DNA of 64,000 bases from assembly GCF_000003815.2 (NCBI RefSeq), contig NC_049985.1, forward strand, positions 12,306,416-12,370,415. The letters run 5' to 3'. The position numbers and the translations under genes are program-made. This DNA is from Branchiostoma floridae (taxonomy: Eukaryota > Chordata > Leptocardii > Amphioxiformes > Branchiostomatidae). The notes below the pieces were generated by a model. It was not told where the DNA came from. It saw nothing but the letters and a program-made list of their open reading frames with translations, and did not search any database. Position 1 is the first letter of the stretch. Every line of letters starts with the position of its first letter. Shown here piece by piece: positions 1 to 10,683 of the stretch.

Positions 1-66
1 CTTACTGTTTCATGTTTGAAATGAAAGTTTTTTTTTTTATATAGTCAGTAACATATTTTGCTACAG

Positions 67-2686
67 TTCAGCAGAGCATTGAGCATGGATGATGAGGGTC
101 GTATCTTCATCGACAAATACGCAATCAGTGAAAGGCAAGTATTTGTAAAAGTGTAGTGTTTTTAGAAATATCATGTGGGAATTGTAGTACATATCACCCA
201 AGTAGGCATGGATGTTATACAAGGCTTTGATAATACATTGCACTATATTGAGTTACACGTGTTTCTTATTATCTCCATGAAAAAATGGAGATACTGTTTT
301 GGGTGTGTCTGTCTGTGTGTGATTGTGTTTCCGATTTTTTGTAGTCAACATAACTCAAGAACCTCTTAATTATATAAATGGATTACGATCGTATTTGGTA
401 TGTGGGTAGGTGTTGAGAAGACGTAGTCTCCAAGCAGACCCAACGGTGCCTTAGAAATAGTATCAAAGCTGGCCAGGGACTTAGTATAGCGGCACCCGTT
501 TGACTTCCTTAGCCGGCTATCTCCCTTTGGCCGGCTCTTCTCCTTTGCCAGCTTTGATACTATCTCTAGGGCACCGTTGGGTCTGCTTGGAGACTAGAGA
601 AGATGACGGTCAAGGCTAATTTTGGGCCCCCTAGTACGTGACTTTGGTACTTCAGCAAAACGTCCATTTTTTTGCATCTTTTGGCCTGGGCATGTTATGG
701 TCTAGATATGATTCTGCTTACAATGCCAGGTTGGTTGTCAGTAAGACTAATAAGTTTCTATCTGATACACCTGAACCTGCAGCGGGACCATCCTTGATAC
801 AGAGGACGCCTTCATAGAAAAGATGAGCAAACGAGTTGGTCACGTGACCGGATTGGACACGGAACTGCCGTATGCAGAGCCATTGATGGTGCGTTAAGTT
901 GGTTCTGAATTTCGTGTTCGAAATATATGATTACTGAAGCATCATTAAAGGTACATATTGTAAAATTTTGGTGCCAAAACTGAAGATGTTCTTCATATAA
1001 AGATCTCTATTTAGATTGACATTGCTACTTTTTTCCAACATATTAGGGCAGTTTTATTTTTACATTTCCAATTTTGTTAATCTCTACAGAAGCAAGTTGC
1101 AACTCCTTTTGTTTTAATTTGTTGTTCCCAGGTCGTGAATTACGGACTAGGAGGAGCCTTACAACATCACCTGGACTACATGGCGGTAAGGCCACGTGTT
1201 GTGTTGCGTTGTGTTGTGTGTTGTGTTGTGTTGTGTTGTGTTGTGTTGTGTTGTGTTGTGCTGTGTTGTGTGTTGTGTTGTGTGTTTTGCTGTGTGTATT
1301 GTGTTGTGTTTTGTTGTTTTTTCCTAGTTTAGGAAGTGATGATACAACTTAGACCTAATAAAACTTAGCATACCATACAAAGTGACAGTATTTGGTGGTG
1401 TTGGTCCGGCGTTGATTTGCTTTTGCCTGTTTTAGACACGACACAACACAACACAACAGAAGACAACATAGCACACACAACACAAAATAACACACACAAC
1501 ACAACACAACACAACAAACACAAGTTACAGTGCAACTTGTAACCAAAGTTGATGTAGAAGAACATTAACTTGTGAATAATTACTAAGGTTAACAACACGT
1601 GTAGATTTTTATACCTACTTGAACAATGTTTCGTGAGGCGTTACTATATTAAACATGCTTCTCTCCTTTCCACCTAATGCACGTATTTCCAATACCTTTC
1701 CACAGGAAGCCTACAGACACATAACGGATGTAGTTGGGAACCGGATGATGACCTTCCTGATTTACGTAAGTCAGTCTATCTAACATTACCGTGACCAACA
1801 GGGTAGCATTTACCCATTTTACATGACTGATATTGTGCCAAAGGTCCTCTGAGAAAGTATTAAAATTCAAGGAAACGTTCAGGATCCGGAGCTGCTATTG
1901 GTGCTATTCTTATGTCCTGTGTGTAGTTTGCAAAGCATATTGTTGTGAGTAAATTTGTACCGTATAAAGAATTATGTGATATTATACTATAACGTTACTT
2001 GTATTGATCTTAAGTGTTATTCTATACATTGATGTACGTATCTTATCGTTCTAGCTAAATGAAGTTGAAGCAGGCGGTGCAGTCGTCTTTCCTGAGATAG
2101 ATCTTATCACACCCGCTGTGCAGGTACTAACCTTTAGTTATTGATCTTTATATCATAACAGGACAGATATTGCTTTACACGGATATACACATTCATGTAA
2201 CGTATTTAGCTCTAGTTTCATACTGATCCGTCTCCATTTCATTTCCCTTTTATGTATCTATTTTTTTGTTTTCTACTTGACAATTTAATTTCGAGGAAGG
2301 TAACGTAAGATCTTTAATTTTATTCCCAGAATGCCGCCCTGATGATTCAAAATCTGAAGAAATCTGGAGACTTCGTGCCCCTGACCTTACACGCGGCGTG
2401 TCCGGTTCTCATTGGCTCCAAATGGAGTAAGTGTTATCATCCGTTTGCTCCAGCTAGTTATCCATTCAGTCAGTTTGTTCTGCCAAGTTCTATCAAGAGC
2501 TGTGATAAAGATGGTTTTAGACCTGTGAAGGCCTGGGTCATTTTATTGGACTGTTGTAAAAGAGTCAGTCTTATAATTTCACGTTATAATCGTTTATTCT
2601 TTTTCTTTTGCACAGCGGCTGTCAAGTTTATACGTGAGTTTGGGAACGAGTTCAAGTGGCCTTGTGGTCTCACACCAGCCGAGTGA
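67..2686 (+). CDS. P4HA-like: Prolyl 4-hydroxylase alpha-like gene A (3' part, 5' end outside window)
   Basis: Seven exons can be joined in frame: 67-134, 783-888, 1132-1185, 1706-1765, 2055-2123, 2330-2426, 2616-2686 (stop TGA 2684-2686). They encode the C-terminal catalytic half of a collagen prolyl 4-hydroxylase alpha subunit, an ER-lumen Fe(II)/2-oxoglutarate dioxygenase that hydroxylates proline in X-Pro-Gly with PDI as beta subunit. Seen directly: VVNYGLGG, the iron-binding HxD as HLD in HHLDYM, AGGAVVFPE, and HAACPVLIGSKW, which supplies the distal His and the 2-oxoglutarate-binding Lys; it ends PCGLTPAE. Exon sizes 68, 106, 54, 69, 97 and 71 equal those of genes B and C. The first exon ends AG|GCAAGT, a GC-AG intron, where B and C have GT. 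All ligands are intact, so it should be active. Upstream exons with the signal peptide and substrate-binding region lie before the window. Confidence 0.93.
271..720. repeat. Interspersed repeat, 'ctccatgaaaaaatggag' family, copy 1
   Basis: The stretch starts ATCTCCATGAAAAAATGGAG and continues through a TG-rich part, AACTCAAGAACCTCTT, TTTGGTATGTGGGTAGG and GGTCAAGGCTAATTTTGGG. The same words recur in the same order at 44891-45160, and a more diverged relative is at about 22060-22230. Copy 1 is interrupted by the small inverted-repeat element at 424-596. It lies in an intron of P4HA-like gene A. Edges are approximate and the class is unknown. Confidence 0.7.
424..596. mobile_element. Small foldback element (MITE) nested in the repeat
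   Basis: About 50-bp inverted arms: the left begins TAGTCTCCAAGCAGACCC and the right ends GGGTCTGCTTGGAGACTA; both arms also hold TAGTATCAAAGCTGGC or its complement. Total 173 bp with no coding capacity. GAGAAGACG on the left and GAGAAGATGACG on the right flank it as an approximate target duplication. The uninterrupted family member near 45050 lacks the insert, which supports insertion. Confidence 0.8.
1198..1515. repeat. Pair of complementary GTGTT / AACAC microsatellites
   Basis: 1198-1310 is a run of GTGTT/TTGTG pentamers and 1436-1515 is a run of ACACAAC, its reverse complement. Both lie in the intron between catalytic exons 1132-1185 and 1706-1765 of gene A. Reading frames through them give only low-complexity Cys/Val/Leu peptides, so they are not genes. 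Confidence 0.85.
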
Positions 2687-3851
2687 TGGTCTCACCACGA
2701 CGTTATGATTACCATCTCTACATTTTACTACGTCTTCTCTGTATGCCTTTTTTGCACAATTTATCTAATAGGTTACACTGACGTAACGACTGTAGTTAAT
2801 ATTGAAATTGACAGAAGGAGAGATATAAGAGTGTGATTTTCGGATAACTATTCTTTGACTTTAATCGTTATTCTAATTTACAGACTTGAGCTTCGATTTT
2901 GTCATTTTTTTTTGCAAACGAGAATATATGTACATGTTATTATTAAACAGTAACTGTAGCCGGAGAGGTCCTTGTTGTGAACGTATAGCCATTGTACAGG
3001 TATGTTTACAGTGACAGGTGCAACAACCGGATGCACCCCCTCGGGCAAAATGTAACTGAAACCTGTTACAGATGCAGCATAGCTTACAATGCATTACTGA
3101 GTTATATGCTATGTTTCTAGCTCCACCATCGTTCAGTCATAGCATTGCTGCAGAACGATGTATTTGGAGGCTTCTTCACCTAATAGTTTAAGATGTCTGT
3201 CAATAAATGTCAAATATCTATGACAAAGACTTTTCTGAATTGTGTTCATTTGTATGCTTGTCTGTGGTAGTGTCCTTTGTTCCGGTGAATCAAACTCTGT
3301 CAGACTTAACCTACAAGACCTACAGGAACTAAAAAATCAAGTACATGATACTTTAACCCATATAAAGCAGAGCAAAAAGCGATCTATTTAGACGTATGAA
3401 CCTTGTGGTAATTGTACCGTCTACTTTTATCTTAACCCCCCTCCCCCCCCCCCCCCCCCCGTGTACTGGTGCACACACACAAATTTCCTTGTAACAGCCT
3501 TTTGTATGTCTCTCTAACAAAATGACTTCTATTATAGTTGGAGTGGGACAACCATTAGATAGTGCTCTATCCTGAAACCTGGTTCATGTTGTAGTCAACA
3601 TATGAAAGGACGTACGAACAGAACGATCAAAACGATCAGATTGCAGTGCGTGTATTTTGCGGCATGTAAACAGGATATGCTACACTGCGTGTTAGAGTAC
3701 ACTATCAAATGACGCGCTATCTCTTGGACATGTTAGCATTGCCCACGACTTCATCGTACCTAAATAATCTTTGCTACTAAACACTTAGGCGCTCCTCTAA
3801 TGTGCGTCTAGTGTCTAGGTGGAATCGCAGAAATAACTCCCCAAGTTCGGA
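2687..3851. other. Intergenic stretch between P4HA-like genes A and B
   Basis: No convincing exon was found. It holds the presumed 3' UTR of gene A with AATAAA at 3202-3207, about 515 bp after the stop codon, and a poly-C run at about 3427-3460. The promoter of gene B should lie in the last few hundred bases; I see no clear TATA box. Confidence 0.5.
3202..3207 (+). promoter_or_regulatory. Candidate poly(A) signal of gene A
   Basis: AATAAA, the first canonical hexamer found after the TGA at 2684-2686. A candidate by position only. Confidence 0.4.
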
Positions 3852-6800
3852 ATGCGTCACCCTTCATACAGACTGTTTGTGCTGTTCGCATTGTTGACAG
3901 CATGCGATGCAGACTTTTATTCCGCCACGTTTCGTCTGGAAAACCTGGCGAAGATAGAACAGCAGATGGTGGAGTCGGCTCGGCGGTACATTCAACAAGG
4001 AGGGCAGGTACCCTGGACTTTGCAGAGGTAAATTGTTTGGTGCTGACAATGACAACCAGGCATTCATGTTAATTGTACTTTTGACATATCCAATATTCAG
4101 CGTGTACGTGTCATAATAGTGGTCACAAGTACATTTTTCATTCTCTATGAATATAAACTTCTTATCTAACAAAGATGCCACCATTTTCTGAAGATGTTGT
4201 TTTGTGAACAAAAGAAAGGTGAAAGTGTCGTAATAACTAGTATTGAAAATGGGTATAGCGTAGGAAGGTGGGGGTTGAAAACATCATGGAAGCCATTTTA
4301 TTTGCAACCATAACACAGAAGCGAGGCGAAGCTGAATTCATATACTTTACTTTCATTAATTTCTAATTCCTTTGATTATTTGCCAGGTCACATACATCTT
4401 GACTAACCTACGTTTACGATTGTCTTGAGATTTACATACTTAAAAAGCAAAACGACATTGCGGCAATAAGATCAATCATCGTACGCTACAATAAAAATAT
4501 CATAAGAAAATGAAACGTTATATAATACCAACTTGCACATACATGTATGTGATATACTTAGCCCAATGGTGTAATAAAGCCATTCGTTCAATAAAGATAT
4601 AGCTATAACCTCCTAGCTTTGATATTGCTGTTCCAGGCTGTGTGAGAGCATGTCACATCCGGGTTACAGCGACCCTGTCCGGATGGTTCACAGTCCGGTC
4701 GGAGCGTACCTCCTACTGAAGCGGTTCCACCATACATGGGCTCATATCATGGAGGAACTCCCCAACCCTCTGGATGGTACGTTTCTAAACAGTACCTCGC
4801 GTATCTCACATCTTTAGTACATGGTTATAATTTCAGAGAAAATGGACAATTCGCAAATGTTTTAAGTTCGCAGTTGAAAGAACCATACAATACAGAAAAG
4901 CGTCGGTGGTTGTTGCCTAGCCTGTGTTTGCACAATCTCTTCCTCGCTGGGGTTAATGAATGAATGAAGACCTTTATTGTATAATTTTGCCCAACCGGGC
5001 TAAGTACAGGTTAATGACCCTCGAGATCTTCCTAGGTGGTGGCAACTGTAAGGCCGGCCGCTAGGAGCGCGATTTAGTCAAGCTAGTTGTTGCCGCGAAA
5101 ACCGCAAAATTTATCCGCCGAGAAAATATATTTACAGTATATTAGAATTCAGAATTGTAGAACTTCACACATTATAAAACCCTTGACATATCACAAATAG
5201 ACTTCAAATTCAAGTTTAACATTTATCGACACTTTGTAGTGCTTGGTCAGGACGACTTGGCCCATGTATTCCCGACTCCTGCTGATCTGGAGGGTTCCGC
5301 ACTTGCGCTACTGAGGCTTCAGGGTGTGTACAACTTGGACTTGCCGAGTATCGCAGAGGGAGGGGTCGTTGTGAATTGTGAGAAGAGTCAAACATCGACA
5401 GACAACAGCTTAGAACAGTGTGAACCGGCCAACCTGTCGCGCCTGACGGGGCAACCCCCACCGCTACCGCTAGAAGTCTCTGATGTCTTCTACATCGGCA
5501 GCGTGGCCTACAAGCGTAGGGAATTTTACTACGCCGCGATTTGGTACAACTTGACCTTGAATTTGATGACGCAAAGATCTCCCTCTGAAGGTGATCCTGG
5601 CTTACTCCAAGTTCTAGAGGCCCTTGGTGATTCCTACAGTGAGGTAGGGACGCATTTTGTTTCGAAAGAGGGTCTAAACAGATTTTGTCCCTATCCTGAT
5701 TATTGCAACGTGTGTATTTCCGCCATGGTCAGACATATAATGGTTGGTAACTGTCAGACCGGGGTTCAATCCTGCCTACGGCACCACCGTTGGGGCTGCA
5801 CCCGTCTGTCGGAAAGGACGTAAAATGAGGGTCCCGTATTAGAGGAAGTGCACCAAGCAGCTTAAAGGGGATGGGCTAGCAACCCTTCCCTCTATGCTAC
5901 TGAAACAGCAAGGAAGTTGCTACCCAACGTGCCACTAGGCAATACAAAGGTCTGAACGAACATATAATCCCGCGATACAAGGCTGCCAAAATGTATGGCT
6001 CTCACGATTACTTACAGGAGAACAATTTAGCATCATGTCTTTCTTTACCTATTCATTGAGACTTGTAATATTGTAGTTTACACATAATACTGCCAACATC
6101 TTTTATAAATTGAAGATCATTTTTTTCCAGCTTGAGAAATACCAACAAGCTTCAGCGTTCTACAAAAGGGCACTTGATCAAGGTAAGTCACATTACGGGC
6201 TTTAATTTAAGAATTAACTTAACAGCAATCATCTAAACTTAGCGCCAATCTAATGTTTTGATCGACAGAATAAGATAATCATGCGATGTTGGAAACTAGA
6301 CTCAGACTGGCATCCGAACGACAGAAAGGACAACGTTTGGATTCCAGTCAAGATTTACAAAGCGGCAGAACAGTTTTGAACATTGACGTTACATCCGCCA
6401 TAAAGGTTGGCTGAACTACAAAGAGTCACGCCTATAGATTTATGTGTAATGTCATGTTTTGTGATAGTTACTTACCTGGCAACGTCGAAGTTTAACCATC
6501 CAACATGGCTGACAAGCTGACTTACCTCATGGTCACGTGAGTGCAAACACCGTGTTGTTTTTCTCAGGAGACAATGACCACAGTCAAAGGCTGGAGTCTA
6601 AAGCAGAAGACGTGAGGAATAAAGCAGACAAACATGGACCTACCTTGGTGCGCCCGAGAAGCATCTACAATAATTATGAAGAACTATGCAGGGCCGGGGT
6701 TTTACAGGTGTGTTACTGATTTGTTTTTGTTTGTTTGTTTGTTTGTTTGTTTGTTTGTTTAGTGCTAGTCTTTGGTCGTCTTTTATCCATTTTCCTGCCT

Positions 6801-9800
6801 TGTATCAAGTGTCAAAAGCTGCAATCGCTACTAGTACGGTTACGTGATACCAAACGTGTATTTGTAGAGAGAAAGAGCAACTGTGGAGACAACAACCCTG
6901 ACCTGCACCCTGGTCCGCCCCTCCGCTCTGTTCTACATCAGCCCGTTAAAGATGGAGGTGTTGCGGGAAAAGGAACCGCGGGTCGCTCTGTACTATGACG
7001 TCATCACAGACGGAGAGGCAGGGGTGATGCGACAACTGGGGTTCTCCAAGGTTAAGATCCCATCACATTCGTCATATATGTATGATATTTCTTCGTTTGG
7101 GGCGAAGGATTTAAAGTGGGGCTATGGCAGAACTGACCGTCGACAATCATCAACATCATTAGCATTATAAATCTATTACAATGGGCCTTCTGGTGTGAAA
7201 TTAAGTCGTTGAAAGTTGTATATCAGTGCTCTTCATTGTCACATATGTTCGAAACTTCATACATGTCCAGAAATGGGTGAAATGTACGAAGTTTGGATCA
7301 GCCTACGTCACACGTAATTTCCGACAACTTCTAGCTTCTGACAACTTCCGACAACCGCTGTCGGCATAGTTCGGGAAACGTCGACAATTCTATGACGTAG
7401 CTACGCTAAGTTCGTACATGGGGCGGACCTAATGTACGATGTACGATGTACGGAGTTAAGATGATTTCTATTTTGTGGGTTATGCTAAGTTCGTACATGG
7501 GGCGGACCTAATGTACGATGTACGATGTACGAAGTTAAGATGTTTTCTATTTTGGGGGTTATGCTAACTTTGTACATGGGGAGGACCTACTGTACGAAGT
7601 ACGATGTACGAAGTTAAGATATTTTGACTATGCTATGGGTTATGCTAACTCTGTACGCAGTAAAATGTGAAATATGTAGAATAACGATGTTTTGTCTGAA
7701 AATAATAAAAATGCAACATGTATTGCATTTATCTTTTGTTGAACATTAATTTAGATTTGTTAACTTCGTACATCGTACATCGTACACCAACCCTGCCCCT
7801 CTGTACTAAGTTAGATTTTTTAACTTCGTACATCGTACATCGTACATCAACCCTGCCCCTCTGTACTAAGTTAGATTTTTCAACTTCGTACATCGTACAT
7901 CGTACATCAACCCTGCCCCTCTGTACTAAGTTAGATTTTTTAACATCGTACATCGTACATCGTACATCAACCCTGCCCCTCTGTACTAAGATTTTTTAAC
8001 TTCGTACATCGTACATCGTACATCAACCCTGCCCTCTGTACTAAGTTAGATTTTTCAACTTCGTACATCGTACATCGTACATCAACCCTGCCCCTCTGTA
8101 CTAAGTTAGATTTTTTAACATCGTACATCGTACATCGTACACCAACCCTGCCCCTCTGTACTAAGATTTTTTAACTTCGTACATCGTACATCGTACATCA
8201 ACCCTGCCCTTCTGTACTAAGTTAGATTTTTCAACTTCTTACATCGTACATCGTACATCAACCCTGCCCTTCTGTACTAAGTTAGATTTGTTAACTTCGT
8301 ACATCGTACATCGTACACCAACCCTGCCCCCCTGTACAAAGTTAGATGACGTCACTTAAAACTTCCGAAGTTTACCGATTACGGTCTATATCTACCTTTA
8401 ACTTCGTGCAAGTTCGTACAACTTCGTACACACTAACTTCGTACATTTACCCCTTTTCTGGACATACCTCCGAAACTTATGCATAATATCACTGATGCCC
8501 TTCTGCACAGTTCGAGAGATCCACGGTACTACCCAGCCCCGGGGAGACGGTGGTTTCAGACACCAGAGTGAGCGAAACGTAGGACACGTTTCCTGTCTGT
8601 TTGTCTGACTTATAAAATCATGACAATTACAGCTGATATGATTTTAAATGTGGAATCTACACTGTTTCACTAAATACTTTATACTTCCATTTGATGACAT
8701 GTATAGGGGTGTGCTATCAACCTTGTAAGTGCAACATATAAGTCTCGTGTAAGTGGCAAATTTTCATATCCCTGCTTGTCCATTCAGAGGCTGGGTTCCG
8801 GATACGGAAGACCTTGTCGTGGCAAAGTTGTCCCGCATGGTAGCGCACATTACAGGTCTGAACACCACATTCCCAACAGGAGACAATTTTCAGGTGGGGT
8901 TGGGATTTTCATGATTGGAAGTGGGGATACTGTTGTTTTGTGTATGCTGGAAATTATTAATATGAACATATAACATCTCATAAAGAATGGTTTCAAGACA
9001 AAAGTTGCGAAAGTGGAGAGGCCGTTTAGAAGGCAGTTTTAGAGCAAACTTGTAGATCAAAATCATACAAATACCGAACGGTATCAGTAAGTTTGAGATA
9101 TTTCTTGAATGATTCAGAATCTATTCCTTTTTTTTTACATATTGTTTTCTCCAGGTCCTCAATTATGGATTAGGCGGACAGTACGAGCCACATTATGACC
9201 ACCTTAAAGTGAATATTGACAAAATTTGTGTTTTCTACCAGGTCTCATTTAGTGTCCATGTGTATGGATCAAAAGTTTGATCTCGATTCGTAGATAAATT
9301 AATAATAATTCAAAATCTGAGATGATGGCGCCTTTTTATAACAGGTTTAACATGGTAACTGACTTGTTGAACATAATGAGTCCGTTCAAAGACAACGGTC
9401 ACTGTAGTCCATTTTTTTTACTTAACTAAAGATTGTACTTAGATCCTGATAATGTATTTTCAGGAAGAAGTTTCGCGCACATTAATGGCTGCAAATCGGA
9501 TCCTGACGTTCTTATTTTATGTATGTAAATCGTAGTCTTTATACCGCTCATACATCTGAGACATCATGTAATGCTTTATATATGATGTCTTTCGTAATAA
9601 GTTATTCACATTCCTGTACAGGAAACTCGATGCCAGCAGTAGAATTGCATATCTTAAGATCTAATAGCTCTTACCGTACTTTTCGTTGTGTCAAGAAAGC
9701 ATCTTTTCTGTAACGTTAATTGCACCACAGTGTTTTGAACAAATATTAGTAATTCAGCAGAAGGTAAACCTGTCATCAAATCTATGATATGATATGATAT

Positions 9801-10683
9801 GATATGATATGATATGATATGATATGATATGATATGATATGATATGATATGATATGATATGATATGATGTGATTTCAATTCCCGTTCATATTTATGCATG
9901 TTATCTTATGCCGCTGACAATATCTCCCTTTCTACCATGATAGTTGAGTGAGGTTGAGGCTGGGGGTGCCACAGTGTTTACAGAGGCTAACATAGCGGTT
10001 CCTGTGGTCAAAGTAAGTAGCGTTAAAATAATGCACATTACGCTAACATGTATGAGCTACGAGTATATTCATGTATGTATGAAAACATTTTACAAGCCAT
10101 GATTATTCTACAGCACATCTCATGATAATATGCTATTACAGTACAATCCTACATGTCTCTTTCTATCAAACGCATTTCAATGTACAAATGTATTTCCCAA
10201 CACTTCACCGGAACACCAGAACAGCGCGGTCCTGTTTGAGAACACCAACAAGGCGCTGGTCCGGTCCAGAGCGTCTGTTCATGCGGGCTGTCCTGTTCTT
10301 ATTGGCTCCAAGTGGGGTAAGACGGGGGGGATTTGCACATTTCACTTCAAATTCTACCTCTTTCATGTCCTTAACTGTTTCCCTCTGTCTATCTGTTTGT
10401 TTGTTTGTTTGTTTGTTTGTTTGTTTGTTTGCTCAGACATTCAAACCGGATTAGTCAAGAGGGGATGAATCGTCATTTTCTTTTGCACTACTGATACCCA
10501 ACTTACATAGCTAAAATCTCTTGTTGAAGATACATTCCAGAAATACGGATATTATCTATTGATTTGTGTTAATTTTTATGTTCTTGTGATATCATCTTTT
10601 TTTTTCTTTTAGTGGCAAATAAATGGATACACGAGATCGGCAATGAACTTCAGCGCCCGTGTGGTCTCACTCAGGAGGAATGA
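3852..10683 (+). CDS. P4HA-like: Prolyl 4-hydroxylase alpha-like gene B, complete, 13 exons
   Basis: Exons, all phase-compatible: 3852-4027, 4637-4776, 5240-5643, 6131-6182, 6568-6707, 6868-7050, 8511-8578, 8788-8893, 9155-9208, 9464-9520, 9944-10012, 10220-10316, 10613-10683. The sum is 1617 nt, 538 residues plus stop, close to the roughly 534 of vertebrate P4HA. The ATG at 3852 opens a hydrophobic signal peptide ending near the Cys-Asp-Ala at codons 18-20. Exon 3 carries the peptide-substrate-binding region (ALALLRLQGVYNLDL). Exons 6-13 are the dioxygenase: QYEPHYDH with the HxD ligands, AGGATVF, then HAGCPVLIGSKW with the second His and the 2-oxoglutarate Lys; the end is RPCGLTQEE. Expected role: ER hydroxylation of collagen-like proline. 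The donor after exon 6 (GTTAAG) is weak. Introns carry a SINE-like element, a minisatellite and several microsatellites. AATAAA near 10877 is a possible poly(A) signal. Confidence 0.96.
4955..5110. repeat. Interspersed repeat fragment in intron 2 of gene B
   Basis: It begins AATGAATGAAGACCTTTATT and includes GCCGCTAGGAGCGCGATTTA. The latter string recurs at about 25970-25995 (CCGCTAGGAGCGCGATTT), followed in both places by AGTCA.GCTA. GACCTTTATT is the complement of AATAAAGGTC and may be the tail of a retroelement in reverse orientation. Class uncertain. Confidence 0.45.
5700..5960 (+). mobile_element. Probable tRNA-derived SINE
   Basis: A perfect pol III B-box (GGTTCAATCC, 5763-5772) follows an A-box-like TGGTCAGACATATAATGG (5726-5743). 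Downstream is a non-tRNA body (GGAAAGGACGTAAAATGAGG...). It is not a plausible tRNA gene because no cloverleaf closes around it. It sits in intron 3 of gene B, just after the exon ending at 5643. The right edge is approximate. Confidence 0.6.
6721..6761 (+). repeat. (TTTG)n microsatellite
   Basis: About nine TTTG units in intron 5 of gene B, immediately after the exon ending at 6707. Confidence 0.9.
7425..7635. repeat. Short tandem array, three units, opposite sense to 7757-8345
   Basis: Three units of roughly 65-80 bp, each with GTACATGGGG.GGACCTA then repeated GTACGATGTACGATGTACG and AAGTTAAGAT. The core GTACGATGTACGA...GTTAA is the reverse complement of the core of the larger array that follows, so the two arrays face each other across about 120 bp. 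Confidence 0.85.
7757..8345. repeat. Minisatellite, about ten 53-60 bp units
   Basis: Each unit reads TTAACTTCGTACATCGTACA... then CAACCCTGCCCCTCTGTACT and AAGTTAGATTT; some units lack AGTTAG and are shorter. Three to four ACATCGT steps sit inside each unit. It lies in intron 6 of gene B. Open frames across it are artefacts of the repeat. Confidence 0.95.
9781..9869 (+). repeat. (GATAT)n microsatellite
   Basis: About 17 units of GATAT/ATGAT in intron 10 of gene B, between the exons ending at 9520 and starting at 9944. Confidence 0.95.
10394..10432 (+). repeat. (TTTG)n microsatellite
   Basis: A second TTTG run, in the last intron of gene B (10317-10612). Confidence 0.9.

Noticed and set aside
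1074-1598. Cys/Val/Leu-rich frames on both strands
   Set aside because: Low-complexity translation of pentamer microsatellites, overlapping true P4HA exon 1132-1185.
5726-5772. tRNA gene
   Set aside because: A and B boxes are present but no cloverleaf or acceptor stem closes around them; a SINE head explains it better.
5644-5823. C-terminal extension of P4HA-like exon 3 as read through in the open frame
   Set aside because: Homology to gene C stops at 5643, where a donor lies; the rest is intron and SINE.
7718-7999. 93- and 74-codon repetitive proteins on the two strands
   Set aside because: Both are readings of the minisatellite units; no start context or domain.
7425-8345. CRISPR array
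   Set aside because: Units are contiguous tandem repeats without unique spacers, in a eukaryotic intron.
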